DNA of 64,000 nt from UBA2277 sp964564895 (GTDB taxonomy: Bacteria > Patescibacteriota > Microgenomatia > UBA1400 > MFAQ01): assembly GCA_964564895.1 (NCBI GenBank), contig CAZMCB010000001.1:27434-91433 (forward strand), given 5' to 3'. Below the pieces are notes generated by a model that saw only the letters and a program-made list of their open reading frames with translations, ran no database searches and was not told the origin of the DNA. Below, piece after piece: positions 41,782 through 50,931 of the stretch (position 1 is the stretch's first letter; each line of letters starts with the position of its first letter). The position numbers and the translations under genes are program-made.

Positions 41782-42038
41782 GTGTATATCAAAGCTGACC
41801 AATCTTTCCATCTCAATATATTTCCTTGTACTGTTCATCTACACATTTCTCACTAATGCATTGGTCGCTGTAGTCTTCTTTCTCATACTACGTGGTCTCA
41901 ATCTAGGCAGTTGTCAAGCATGCCTATTTCGCCACTCTTTATAAGAATTCGAAAGAATCCTACGACGCGCATGCGATGCAACTCGTTTGAAATGGTAGAT
42001 TTCACAGTTTTATGCGGAAATATATTGGATTCTACGGA
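41782..42038. other. Largest non-coding gap, possible gene remnant
   Basis: No gene with an adequate frame is visible in these 257 bases, and the next-largest gap in the window is only about 80 bases. The stretch contains two GCATGC palindromes and a GC-richer centre (about 41950-41990) that differs from the surrounding DNA. Minus-strand frames give short protein-like pieces interrupted by stops (one reads KEDYSDQCISEKCVDEQ), which would suit a decayed gene, but no family is recognisable. No hairpin with a T-tract or tRNA cloverleaf was seen. Confidence 0.4.
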
Positions 42039-42956
42039 CTATTTAGTCAGCTTGCGGCGGAGCTTGAGGAGGAAGCGTTTGGCTTTGGAGGGCTGGTCTT
42101 GGATGAGGACGGTGAGATACCAGTACTGAAGCTCTTTGAATTTTTCTAGGAAAAGCTTTTGCCAGATGGGAGTGAGGTAGCCGGGGCGTTTTGGTTCGTG
42201 ACCTTCGGCCTGCCAGACCTTGAGATAGACAAGCATGATCGAAAACATCTGCAAGAAAGCCAAGACTAGTCCGTGCAAGCCATCCTTGTAGCCATCGCCA
42301 GCAAAGAAGCGACTGATAAATTCACTGATTGGTTTGCCAATAAGATCCTTAACGTCGAATTTGTAGCCAGAGTTTTGCAACTCTTTGGCTTGCTGAGTGG
42401 AGTAGCGAAGAGCTCTCTCAAAATACTCGTCTATAGAGTTGTAATGAAAATGCTCGATGGCTAAAGATTCCTCAGCTTCTAAATTGATACCGGTTCCTGA
42501 AGTGATTGGAATTGAGTGAATTTCATTTTGCCATTCTACGGCTCCTTTTTTGAAAAATCTGATGTTGTAATCTGGCCACCAACGAGAATGCTCGGTCCAT
42601 TGACCAAAGATAATATTTTTTCTTGGTACCCTTACAAAATCTACTTTATCTTCTTCGGTAATTTCGATAAGTTTTTTGGCTAGAGACTTGGGAATTCGCT
42701 CGTCGGCGTCAAGTATTAGTACCCAGTTACCAACGGCTTTACTGATAGCAAAGTTTCTTGCTGGCTCGACGTAACCAACCATTTTATGGTCGTAGATTTT
42801 ATCAGTGTATTTTTTGGCGATATTGACGGTGTCATCAGCAGATTCCATATCAACAACGATTATTTCATCAGCGAACTGGAGTGACTCGAGACAAGCAGCA
42901 ATATTTTTTTCTTCGTTTCTGGTGTTTATTACTGCTGAGATATTTATTTTGGACAT
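42039..42956 (-). CDS. GT2 glycosyltransferase, WaaE/KdtX-like
   Basis: A 305-residue GT-A enzyme: ISAVINTRNEEKNIAACLES, ADEIIVVDMESADDTVNIAK, VGYVEPARNFAISKAVGNWV and LILDADERIPKSLAKKL. HSRWWPDYNIRFFKKGAVEW and FHYNSIDEYFERALRYSTQQ are subgroup blocks. A hydrophobic stretch near residue 225-245 (GLHGLVLAFLQMFSIMLVYL) suggests peripheral membrane binding. It is the 3'-terminal gene of the twelve-gene minus operon beginning at 59058 and lies 1 nt from the 1053-residue protein gene. Confidence 0.86.
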   Translation of the reverse strand: MSKINISAVINTRNEEKNIAACLESLQFADEIIVVDMESADDTVNIAKKYTDKIYDHKMVGYVEPARNFAISKAVGNWVLILDADERIPKSLAKKLIEITEEDKVDFVRVPRKNIIFGQWTEHSRWWPDYNIRFFKKGAVEWQNEIHSIPITSGTGINLEAEESLAIEHFHYNSIDEYFERALRYSTQQAKELQNSGYKFDVKDLIGKPISEFISRFFAGDGYKDGLHGLVLAFLQMFSIMLVYLKVWQAEGHEPKRPGYLTPIWQKLFLEKFKELQYWYLTVLIQDQPSKAKRFLLKLRRKLTK

Positions 42957-42957
42957 A

Positions 42958-45900
42958 TTAAAGAGTTTTGTAGATATTAATTTCGGCTGATTCGAAAATT
43001 CTGACCATAGGCATAGAACACGGACTGAGTCTCATTAGATTGAGAGGTGTCTCGTATATATATTTTATTTCATTTTTTGCAAGAAAGTTTTTTGCCCAGT
43101 CTAGATCAGTCGTGTTATAGAAACGCTGGATATCTTTTGCCCTTTGCTGATAGTTGTAACCAGTGATATCAAGGTTTATGGTATCGGAAAGGAACTCTGG
43201 CTGGCCAGAGAGAGCAGAGATGTAAGCTGTGGAGTTGTAAGCATATAGTGGTTTGGGGGGAAGAATATGACCAGCTAATTGATTGTCAAAGTATGGGGCC
43301 AAGACAACTCCTTTTGGTTGAGTCTTTAAAAATTCTAGAGCACGAAGCTCGGTGTAACTCACCCTTGAGGATGGCTTGAAACTAGTGTGTTCTCCGATTG
43401 AACCAATGGTGGTTAAAAGCGTACAAAGAACTAACAATACAATCATCAATATTTTGACAAAACGAGAATGTATTTTATTTATATAAAACATTACTCCCCT
43501 GCCGGCAAAGAGACCAAAAACAAATAACGAGTAATACATAAACTGAATACTGTTCCAAGGATTGTACTTTTGGGTAAGAATCATAGGGATTAAAATGCCA
43601 ACTAGAGAGATAGCTATAAGTATTCTCTGAGAGAGGAAAGAGTTTTTGCCTTTTATTATTTGCCAAACTCCAAAGAGACGAGTGCCAATATTGCCAATGA
43701 GGAAAACTATTACTCCGAGAAGATTAACTATTAATAATTTTATGGTTGATCCCGTGGCTTCATAAGCTTGCCAAGCATTGGCGACCTTTTCAAAGTTTAA
43801 TCTGTCGCTTGAAGCAAACATGCTCTTGATAAACCAGAAGGGAGAAAATTCAAATGGGAAACCAGCAGATGAGCTAAAAGGTAACGTAATGAGAACCCCT
43901 AACAATCCGATTAATATAAGGAACAACCATTGACCAGTTAACAAAAGACCGGCAGAGAGAAGGATGAATGCATAAACCTTTGTCTGCGCCAGAAGACCTC
44001 CAAAAAACACAATTCCAGCAAACTTTAGAGTGCTTTTCTTCTCAAAGTATTTTTCAAGAAGGAAAAGAGTGACAAGCAAAAAGAGAACTGAGAGAGCATA
44101 CGGTGGATTAAGGAAAATGGAAAAAGATTGATTTGCCCAGAAGGCAGATTCACCACCAAAAATGCTATTTCCGGAAAGAAGTGATGGAAGGAATCCGAGA
44201 GATCCCGCAAGGTAGACAAATAATAAGGAAATTATTATTTCTATCTCTTTGAACTTCCATAGTCTTAGGAGCTTGATGATGAAAAAAGTAAGGAGAATGG
44301 CTATCACTAGAGGCAAAAAGAAAAAGAATATTTGAGATGATGGAATATGTGTAAATCGAACCAAAAGACCGGCAAAATAATCAAAAACAAAATGATAATT
44401 CCCCAACTTCTCCCCTGCCAACTGAGGGTGAGATAAAGATAGAGGATTTTCGGCTATCTTTTCGATGAGTGAGAGGTGAAAGACTGCATCATGAGAGTTT
44501 GAACCCCAGTAACCCAGTCCAAAGGGGTAAAGCTTGCTATCTTTGTAGACTGCAATTAAGGGAATTAGTGAAATTAGTGATCCAATTCCAAAAGTTTTGT
44601 TTATCAAAAAACAAAAAATTATGACAAGTAAAACAATTGTAATTTGAAAAATCGGTTTTGAAAATAGAGATGTAAAAGGAGTCTTTGGGGCAACAGTCCA
44701 AGCCACCTCGTTTTTCTTTGTTGTTTCTTTAATGTTTTTAAAGTCTGTGTGCGGTACAGCAATATTTGAGAAAGTTATCGTTTTTGGAGTAAGGGCTATT
44801 TTTTTGTCTCCATTTACTAAGGCGATATTCCAAATATCACTTTTTTCATCATAAAGAGTCTCGTACTTTTCTAAATCAATGTTTAAAGCGAGAGCGGTTT
44901 CTGGATTTTTGACCGAGTCAATCTCGGCTGGAATTTCGGCGGAAATTCCGTAGTATTGATTTGGAGTGGCAATATAGTCTTCGTAAATTTCACGATTGTA
45001 TACTCTGAAGTCAATTATCTTTGTTTGGCCATTTTGAGCCTTTAGGCCTAAGCGATAAAAGGGGGTTTGGTACCATATCACTTCACCAGGTTCGTTACTT
45101 GTGGGGTCTGCGGTGCGGTAAAAATACACTGGGCTGCTTTCCGGATATAGAGATTTCATCCAGTCACCAAAATATTCTAAGCTTACAAAACGAATATTAT
45201 ATTTTTCCTGATTGGCTTTTATGGTGGAGTAAATATGTCTTATTTCTGGAAGATAATCTCCGGTAAGAACATCATTTTCTAGACCGATATTGATATATGT
45301 AAATTTATTTAGATCTTTTTGAGTGTAAAGCGCGAAAACATGATCAAAAAAACTCGATGATTGGCCAACCATTTGATACTCATTTGGCTGTATCGAATAA
45401 AGGGAAGTCCTTTCGGGATTAATTATATTGAAAAGATCTCGTTGGGCGAAACGCACAACTGGAATATTGACTCGATTTTTGAAACTCTCGGCTGGAATAA
45501 GTGAGTTATTTTTGTCTGGGAAATATGGACTTCCGATATAGCCTCCCCAAAGTCTTGTACCTCTCATCTGATATTGATCATCAAGAATCATAGCAGTCTG
45601 AACAGAGTATTTAGTTTTTAGATAATCGAGAGAAAAACTATCAAGATGCCAAGCCCCGACAGTGCGAGGGAAGAAACCAAAACGCTCCTTAAACGAGCTC
45701 ATAAAAGCATCAATGATAAGAAGTCTTTGATCTGGTGTGTATCCTGAAAGGAAGGTTTCATTAATACCGCCTCCTGAATAAATATTCACCTTTTGGGTTA
45801 GCTTGGGAGTAACTTCGAGCAAGCCCCCTAGTGAAACTAACTTATCTGGACCAATTAGTTCGCTGAAAAAAGCAGAAATTGTGGCGTCATTTACAGCATC

Positions 45901-46119
45901 AAAACGAAGTAGCCATGTGGATGGTAAACCAGAATGAGAGGACTCTTCATATAATTTAATTGGAATATCTAAAGGTTTTTGAGTTTTACTTAGCCATCCT
46001 TCGGATCCCCTGACAGGATTAGTAAGGGTGACGAAAGTAGGACCGGTATATGCCAGAGACTTAATTGGAAAAATAAAAAAGAAAAATATTGATAGAAATA
46101 AAAATAGCTTCTTAATCAT
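42958..46119 (-). CDS. Fusion: secreted deacetylase/hydrolase-like domain plus GT-C-like membrane domain
   Basis: A 1053-residue protein and the largest in the window. Residues 1-23 form a signal peptide. Residues about 60-330 look like a beta/alpha-barrel of the polysaccharide-deacetylase/glycoside-hydrolase type: LLRFDAVNDATI, RFGFFPRTVGAWHLDSFSLD (144-163), MILDDQYQMRGTRLWGGYIG (177-196), then SPYFPDKNNS. Residues 340-470 appear to be beta-rich. From about 490 there are some 12 helices, with the loop YWGSNSHDAVFHLSLIEKIA at 537-556 carrying a His-Asp pair like GT-C or PTPS-related proteins. I know of no named family with this whole architecture. It may trim or deacetylate and transfer glycan outside the membrane; this is inference. 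It overlaps the flippase by 8 nt. Confidence 0.65.
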   Translation of the reverse strand: MIKKLFLFLSIFFFFIFPIKSLAYTGPTFVTLTNPVRGSEGWLSKTQKPLDIPIKLYEESSHSGLPSTWLLRFDAVNDATISAFFSELIGPDKLVSLGGLLEVTPKLTQKVNIYSGGGINETFLSGYTPDQRLLIIDAFMSSFKERFGFFPRTVGAWHLDSFSLDYLKTKYSVQTAMILDDQYQMRGTRLWGGYIGSPYFPDKNNSLIPAESFKNRVNIPVVRFAQRDLFNIINPERTSLYSIQPNEYQMVGQSSSFFDHVFALYTQKDLNKFTYINIGLENDVLTGDYLPEIRHIYSTIKANQEKYNIRFVSLEYFGDWMKSLYPESSPVYFYRTADPTSNEPGEVIWYQTPFYRLGLKAQNGQTKIIDFRVYNREIYEDYIATPNQYYGISAEIPAEIDSVKNPETALALNIDLEKYETLYDEKSDIWNIALVNGDKKIALTPKTITFSNIAVPHTDFKNIKETTKKNEVAWTVAPKTPFTSLFSKPIFQITIVLLVIIFCFLINKTFGIGSLISLIPLIAVYKDSKLYPFGLGYWGSNSHDAVFHLSLIEKIAENPLSLSHPQLAGEKLGNYHFVFDYFAGLLVRFTHIPSSQIFFFFLPLVIAILLTFFIIKLLRLWKFKEIEIIISLLFVYLAGSLGFLPSLLSGNSIFGGESAFWANQSFSIFLNPPYALSVLFLLVTLFLLEKYFEKKSTLKFAGIVFFGGLLAQTKVYAFILLSAGLLLTGQWLFLILIGLLGVLITLPFSSSAGFPFEFSPFWFIKSMFASSDRLNFEKVANAWQAYEATGSTIKLLIVNLLGVIVFLIGNIGTRLFGVWQIIKGKNSFLSQRILIAISLVGILIPMILTQKYNPWNSIQFMYYSLFVFGLFAGRGVMFYINKIHSRFVKILMIVLLVLCTLLTTIGSIGEHTSFKPSSRVSYTELRALEFLKTQPKGVVLAPYFDNQLAGHILPPKPLYAYNSTAYISALSGQPEFLSDTINLDITGYNYQQRAKDIQRFYNTTDLDWAKNFLAKNEIKYIYETPLNLMRLSPCSMPMVRIFESAEINIYKTL

Positions 46120-47554
46120 GTTTTAGTCGAAAGTAACTGAGAGTATCTTTGATAAAAGATTTTCCCTCAACTAGAATAATTGTTCCAAAATAGACACTAG
46201 CTGAAATTAAACCAATAATTATTAGTCGAGTGAAAGAGTTTCCGTATTGAATCGTAAATACTAAAAATGAAGACATCAAAAATGTTGCTGCCAATGGAGT
46301 TTTTAGAATGTTTAATAAATTGAAGTGAACATATTTTCTTGCCAAAAGAATGGTCACGAAAGAAGAAGTGGCAATGATAGCGACTGCATATGAAACTCCA
46401 AGGTACCCAAATTTAAGAGATAAGAATGGCATGGTAAGCCATGTAAGACCGGTCCACATAAGCATTAGTTTGAAGGTGGACTTGATGTGACCTGTTGCGT
46501 TTAAAAGGTTGGTGAGACTAGTGGAAATACTCGCCCAAGCGGAGTTGTATAGATAAATATACAAAGGAATTAAAGCGGGAAGCCATTTGGCATATTTAGG
46601 AATCAGGTTTACTAGAGGTAAGGCAAAAAATCCCATACCAACCAAAATTGGGAAGGCAGCCAGACACATGTATTTCAGGCTGACCTCTACGGCTCTTGCG
46701 AGTCTATCTTTATCATGTTGGAGTCTTGCGAAAGTTGGGAAACTAACTTTTGTGAGGTTGTCCATGACAATTCTTAATGGGAGACCAGCCCAACGACTTG
46801 CCCAGCCGATATAACCCAGACCTGTTGTTCCGATTATCCTTGTAAGAATAATCGTCATGCCGTCGTCTTTTAGTACAGCAAGGAATGTATTGGCTTGATA
46901 TGGAAGACCAAAACGAAGGAGAGATTTTAATGATTCTTTGTAGATACCAATTACTGGCTTCCAAGGATAGACAATATACATCGTGATAAGTCCAACGAAA
47001 CCTCTAGCTAGGACGGCAAAAGAAAAGGAGGATACGCCGAAACCTTTCCAAGCAAAATATACGGCTACTACATTGAAAGCTAAGGTTTCAAGTATCTGAG
47101 GAAGAATTAGTTTATTAAACTTGATTTCTCTCTCGAGCATGATTGAAGGAATTGTTTTGAGCGAACTAAGGAAAAGTGAAATACCCATGGCATAGAGAAG
47201 ATACATACCTGACTGGTCAATGTTGTATTGGGTACGGATTAAAGATCTTAGTAAAAACAAAACCAAAAGAAGTAAAAATACTAAAATTTGCTGAATGGTG
47301 AAAGTAGTTGCCAAGTCTTTTTTGGTGATGGCTTCCTTTTTTTGAATAAGGGCTGCAGCAAGACCAATATCTGAGAAATATGCCAAGAAATTTACAACTG
47401 AAGAAACTAGATAAAATATTCCGTATATATTTGGATCAAGAAAGATTGTGAGGGCGAGCGTTGCAAGAAAAGTTATTATCTGAACAATAAAGGTTCTAGA
47501 TATTAGAGCCAAAACACCAGACACGGATCGACGTTTTATTTCGTTTACCTCCAT
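46112..47554 (-). CDS. Wzx-type oligosaccharide flippase (MOP superfamily)
   Basis: A 480-residue protein with 12-14 helices. The N-terminus EIKRRSVSGVLALISRTFIV, then LDPNIYGIFYLVSSVVNFLA and GLAAALIQKKE, is typical of the polysaccharide biosynthesis (PST/MOP) family that flips polyprenyl-diphosphate oligosaccharides. The start is the ATG at 47554: it has an AGGAG ribosome-binding site 5 nt upstream and follows the preceding stop by 13 nt, whereas the frame is open to 47623 only by overlapping the previous gene by 56 nt. It is the only clear flippase in the window and should serve the whole locus. Confidence 0.9.
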   Translation of the reverse strand: MEVNEIKRRSVSGVLALISRTFIVQIITFLATLALTIFLDPNIYGIFYLVSSVVNFLAYFSDIGLAAALIQKKEAITKKDLATTFTIQQILVFLLLLVLFLLRSLIRTQYNIDQSGMYLLYAMGISLFLSSLKTIPSIMLEREIKFNKLILPQILETLAFNVVAVYFAWKGFGVSSFSFAVLARGFVGLITMYIVYPWKPVIGIYKESLKSLLRFGLPYQANTFLAVLKDDGMTIILTRIIGTTGLGYIGWASRWAGLPLRIVMDNLTKVSFPTFARLQHDKDRLARAVEVSLKYMCLAAFPILVGMGFFALPLVNLIPKYAKWLPALIPLYIYLYNSAWASISTSLTNLLNATGHIKSTFKLMLMWTGLTWLTMPFLSLKFGYLGVSYAVAIIATSSFVTILLARKYVHFNLLNILKTPLAATFLMSSFLVFTIQYGNSFTRLIIIGLISASVYFGTIILVEGKSFIKDTLSYFRLKHD

Positions 47555-47559
47555 AGAGA

Positions 47560-47564
47560 CTCCT
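47560..47564 (-). promoter_or_regulatory. Shine-Dalgarno site of the flippase gene
   Basis: AGGAG on the minus strand, 5 nt before the ATG at 47554 and overlapping the 13-nt gap after the upstream stop. It is one of very few recognisable Shine-Dalgarno sequences here and decides the start of the flippase. Confidence 0.6.
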
Positions 47565-47567
47565 GGT

Positions 47568-49274
47568 TCAGCGACGTTTTCCACGAATTTGAAGTTTTGA
47601 TTGTTTGATAATAAGGAAGACAATAGAAATCCAAGCTACTAATGAAATTATATTGGATATTCGACGAACGGGAGTGTCTAGGTATTTAATGGTAAGGAAG
47701 TGGTCCCCTGCTGGGACAAAGACTTTCATAGCACCGTACTGATCGAGAATTACGTCAACTGGCTTGTTGTCTATAGAAATATCCCAGCCCGGATAATAGA
47801 AGACATTTATATTGATGAAGCTATCGATGTCTGAGCTTATGCTTGCTTTGGTGTTGAAAGGATTGGAATCAGTGATGTTTATTTGTGCAGCTTGAAGAAT
47901 CGATGTCACTCTGGCGCTGGGAACATCTGTGGGTCTTGTTGCATTAACTGGCAGGGGCATGTAGTTTTCGGTGTAATCAAGATATTCCGAGGAGACTTTT
48001 TCACCTGATTGAAGGACCTGATTAGGTAAGTATCTTCTTAAGAAATAATTATCGGGAGTGGCGGTAATTTCTCCTGGGCGAAAGTAGGCGACGGTAAGAG
48101 AAAATGAGGCAATTATTATTATCGAAGAAAAAATTGCTAAAAGTTTTCCGGAAATATTTTTTATGAAAAATACAAAGAGAACGGCTGAGAGAATAGTGGT
48201 AATAGAAAGTAATCTCCAAGGGAACTGTATGGCGTTGGTAAAGGGAAAAATATTCCAGATAAATGAGGACCTGATATTCATCATAAAAATAACAAAGAAG
48301 GTGGCGAGGATTGTGGCTATCAAGTATCCTTTTTCTGCTTTTTTATTTCTTACAGACTTAATGATTAATAAAACAATAGCTGCAAGAAGTACGACCAAAT
48401 TTACTATGCCAATTTGGAAAGACATATCATCATATGGTCCCCAGTTTGAAGCTCCATAACCCCATGGTGAGTATATTAGTTGCCAGATAAAGGGGAAATG
48501 ATCGTAAAGATTGAAAGGAAGAACTTCTTTGATAAAACCTTTTTCAGCAAAAACTGGAATCAAATAATATGAGGTGAGGAGAAAGGATGAAAAAAGACCA
48601 GCAAAAACACTTAATATAAATTTGTAATTTCTACGAAGAAGCTCGACCAAGAAATAAATGCCAACTAATATTGGTAGCCCAAAAGCGGTAGACGGTTGAT
48701 GGGAAAGGATAAGTAAAGAAACTGAAATGCCTAAAAGTAGGATATTTTTTAGATTTTGTTTTTCTTTTAGCCTAGCTAGACTGTATAAAATCCAAGGGAA
48801 AATGGCTAAAGCAAAGGACTCTCCGATTGTGCCTCTGACATAAACATCAATCGCTCTATAAGGGGTATAGGTGTAAAGAACGGCAGCGGCTAAAGAGGCA
48901 AAAGAAGTGGTGTATTTTTTGGCAAAAAGATACATACCAAATGCGCCAATGAAAAGAGATAAGGCTAAAGTAAGAGTGTAAGAATAAAAAAGTGAAAAGC
49001 CGACCTTATTAAATAGGTATCCTATGTAATATGGAAGCTGATAATTGAACTCTGGATATGGAGAGCCATAAGTAAAATGAACATCCAAAGCCCAACGTGG
49101 AGGAAACTGGCCCAGATCAATGGTTTGGATATACTGATGGAGATTTACTATCTGAGATTCATCGTGGAAAGTAAAACTAAAAGGAGTAACTAGCTTGATG
49201 GCAGCCGGAATAATTGCCAGAATCAAAAGAATGGGAATAATTTTGGATAGTTTATCGAGTATTTTTTTTATCAT
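47568..49274 (-). CDS. PTPS-related GT-C-like membrane protein, paralogue 1 of 3
   Basis: A 568-residue protein with about 12 helices and a soluble C-terminal domain. Loop 1 reads FTFHDESQIVNLHQYIQTID and PPRWALDVHFTYGSPYPEFN, matching the 6-pyruvoyl-tetrahydropterin-synthase-related membrane family (a misnomer; these are GT-C-like). TYTPYRAIDVYVRGTIGESF follows. The C-terminal INVFYYPGWDISIDNKPVDV and YLDTPVRRISNI resemble the ending of YfhO proteins. Compared with the two copies upstream it has Glu for the second Asp of the His-Asp-Asp motif and has diverged most. Overlap with its neighbour is 23 nt. Confidence 0.72.
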   Translation of the reverse strand: MIKKILDKLSKIIPILLILAIIPAAIKLVTPFSFTFHDESQIVNLHQYIQTIDLGQFPPRWALDVHFTYGSPYPEFNYQLPYYIGYLFNKVGFSLFYSYTLTLALSLFIGAFGMYLFAKKYTTSFASLAAAVLYTYTPYRAIDVYVRGTIGESFALAIFPWILYSLARLKEKQNLKNILLLGISVSLLILSHQPSTAFGLPILVGIYFLVELLRRNYKFILSVFAGLFSSFLLTSYYLIPVFAEKGFIKEVLPFNLYDHFPFIWQLIYSPWGYGASNWGPYDDMSFQIGIVNLVVLLAAIVLLIIKSVRNKKAEKGYLIATILATFFVIFMMNIRSSFIWNIFPFTNAIQFPWRLLSITTILSAVLFVFFIKNISGKLLAIFSSIIIIASFSLTVAYFRPGEITATPDNYFLRRYLPNQVLQSGEKVSSEYLDYTENYMPLPVNATRPTDVPSARVTSILQAAQINITDSNPFNTKASISSDIDSFININVFYYPGWDISIDNKPVDVILDQYGAMKVFVPAGDHFLTIKYLDTPVRRISNIISLVAWISIVFLIIKQSKLQIRGKRR

Positions 49275-50931
49275 GTGGAGCTACGGCAATAACTAAACTC
49301 AATAATAACGAAATAAAAGTAATGATGTTTGCTACTTCTCTCGTGCGGGTATTTTCAAAGTACCCTTGGACTAGTGTAATACCTTTATCAAAAGTAAGTG
49401 TGATTTCTCCATGGTCTTCCCCAATCTGATATACCGTGGGTGTAACACTGCTGTTTAAATACACTTTCCAGTCTGGAAAGGCTGAGATGGGGAATGAAAC
49501 CGTTGCCTGACCAAAAGAAACATCTACGTCTGCTGAAAAATAAGCTGATCTTTTCTGGAAATTTTTTACTTCTGCTAATCCGGAAAGTACTACTGGATTG
49601 CTTGGAGCTATCTTTTCGGGAACGGAGACCATAGATAAAGGACGATAATCAAAGAAGGCAGATTTTTGGCTTTGTTCGAACACTTTTCCTGATAGATAAG
49701 TTTCGTCTGTAGCACTTGGACTAGACTTATCAAACTTGAAGAAACGAAAATTTAGAAATAACAAAGCAAAAACGAGAAGTAGGGTGAGTAGTTTTTGAGT
49801 TTTTTGTCCGAATGAGCTAATAAAAATGGCCAAAACTACAGCGGAGCTAAGCGCAACTAAGCCTAAAAATCTCCAAGGGAACTGGACGAAAGATAGAGGT
49901 GCAATTAGCTCCCAAATAGCGATAGATCTTATGGTTGTGAGGAAAATAGCAAAAAGGGCAAAACAAAAAAATGTAATTAAGAGAATTTTGGAGGTTTTTG
50001 AAAGTGACTTTCTTTTGATAAATAAAAATATCGGTGTAACGACTAAAGCTAACGTCTGAACTATACCAACAGCAAAAGAGATCTTGTCGTTTGGACCAAA
50101 CTCACTGGCACGATATCCCCAACTTTGTTTGATAAACAGTTGAGATAGAGTAGCAAAATGAGCTCGAAAATCAAAATAACCACTAGTAAGGAATCCGGTA
50201 TCTACCAAGTTATTTTCGAAAATTACTGGTAGTAAGAAAAATGAGGCAATACCTAAACCAAGCACAGCAGAACTAAAAAGTAGTGAAAAAGATTTGATTT
50301 TTTGTTTGTTTATAAAAATCATGATGATGGCAAATACGGCGATGAAGGGGGAAGAAATTAAAGTGGTGATGTTGTGAGTACTAAGGAAAAGACCTAGGAT
50401 TAGCGAGAGAAAAGCAAGATTAATTTTGGTTTTGTTGATAATTAATTTTGTGATTCCGAATAGAACTAACGGCAATAGTGCCAGAGCGAAATTTTCGGCG
50501 AGAGCTCCCCTTACAAAAATTTCAAGAGCACGAAAAGGAACCAAAATATAGGCAACCCCTCCAATGAAGCTTGGCAGAATTGGAACAAACTGTGAAAGGA
50601 ATATAAACATGGCGATTCCAGCAAGAGCTATCGAAATAAACATGACTATTTTGACTGAATCAATTAGAGAAAAACCAAGATTGTTAAAAATTGCACCGAC
50701 GTAATATGGAGTGGCAGAGTAATAGTTAAACATGGGTTGACCGTATCCATAACTCATGTCTGGGGACCAACGACAAGGAATTTGACCATCATTTAGGCAA
50801 CGTTTCATTTCGTAAAGTCGCATAACTTGTAAGTCGTCGTGCATAGAGAAAAAGCCTGGTTTGAAAATATTCCAAGAAACTAAAACGGAAATTAATAGCA
50901 GGCCGATGATGGCAATTAACTTTTTATTCAT
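49252..50931 (-). CDS. PTPS-related GT-C-like membrane protein, paralogue 2 of 3
   Basis: A 559-residue membrane protein with FFSMHDDLQVMRLYEMKRCL, IPCRWSPDMSYGYGQPMFNY and LVPFRALEIFVRGALAENFA, in the same order as the neighbouring genes. The soluble C-terminal portion has FPISAFPDWKVYLNSSVTPT and a last helix near the end. I place the start at the ATG at 50931, which leaves an 8-nt overlap with the preceding gene; an ATG at 50952 adds 7 residues. The Cys in ISP-x-C-RW and the Cys two residues after the acidic run are shared with paralogue 3, possibly a disulfide in the external loop. Confidence 0.72.
   Translation of the reverse strand: MNKKLIAIIGLLLISVLVSWNIFKPGFFSMHDDLQVMRLYEMKRCLNDGQIPCRWSPDMSYGYGQPMFNYYSATPYYVGAIFNNLGFSLIDSVKIVMFISIALAGIAMFIFLSQFVPILPSFIGGVAYILVPFRALEIFVRGALAENFALALLPLVLFGITKLIINKTKINLAFLSLILGLFLSTHNITTLISSPFIAVFAIIMIFINKQKIKSFSLLFSSAVLGLGIASFFLLPVIFENNLVDTGFLTSGYFDFRAHFATLSQLFIKQSWGYRASEFGPNDKISFAVGIVQTLALVVTPIFLFIKRKSLSKTSKILLITFFCFALFAIFLTTIRSIAIWELIAPLSFVQFPWRFLGLVALSSAVVLAIFISSFGQKTQKLLTLLLVFALLFLNFRFFKFDKSSPSATDETYLSGKVFEQSQKSAFFDYRPLSMVSVPEKIAPSNPVVLSGLAEVKNFQKRSAYFSADVDVSFGQATVSFPISAFPDWKVYLNSSVTPTVYQIGEDHGEITLTFDKGITLVQGYFENTRTREVANIITFISLLLSLVIAVAPHDKKNTR

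Noticed and set aside
42030..42042. Hairpin GACTA/TAGTC after the GT2 stop at 42039
   Set aside because: Five base pairs with no T-tract; too weak to call a terminator.
47555..47623. Longer start for the flippase
   Set aside because: It would overlap the preceding gene by 56 nt, while the ATG at 47554 has a clear AGGAG site.
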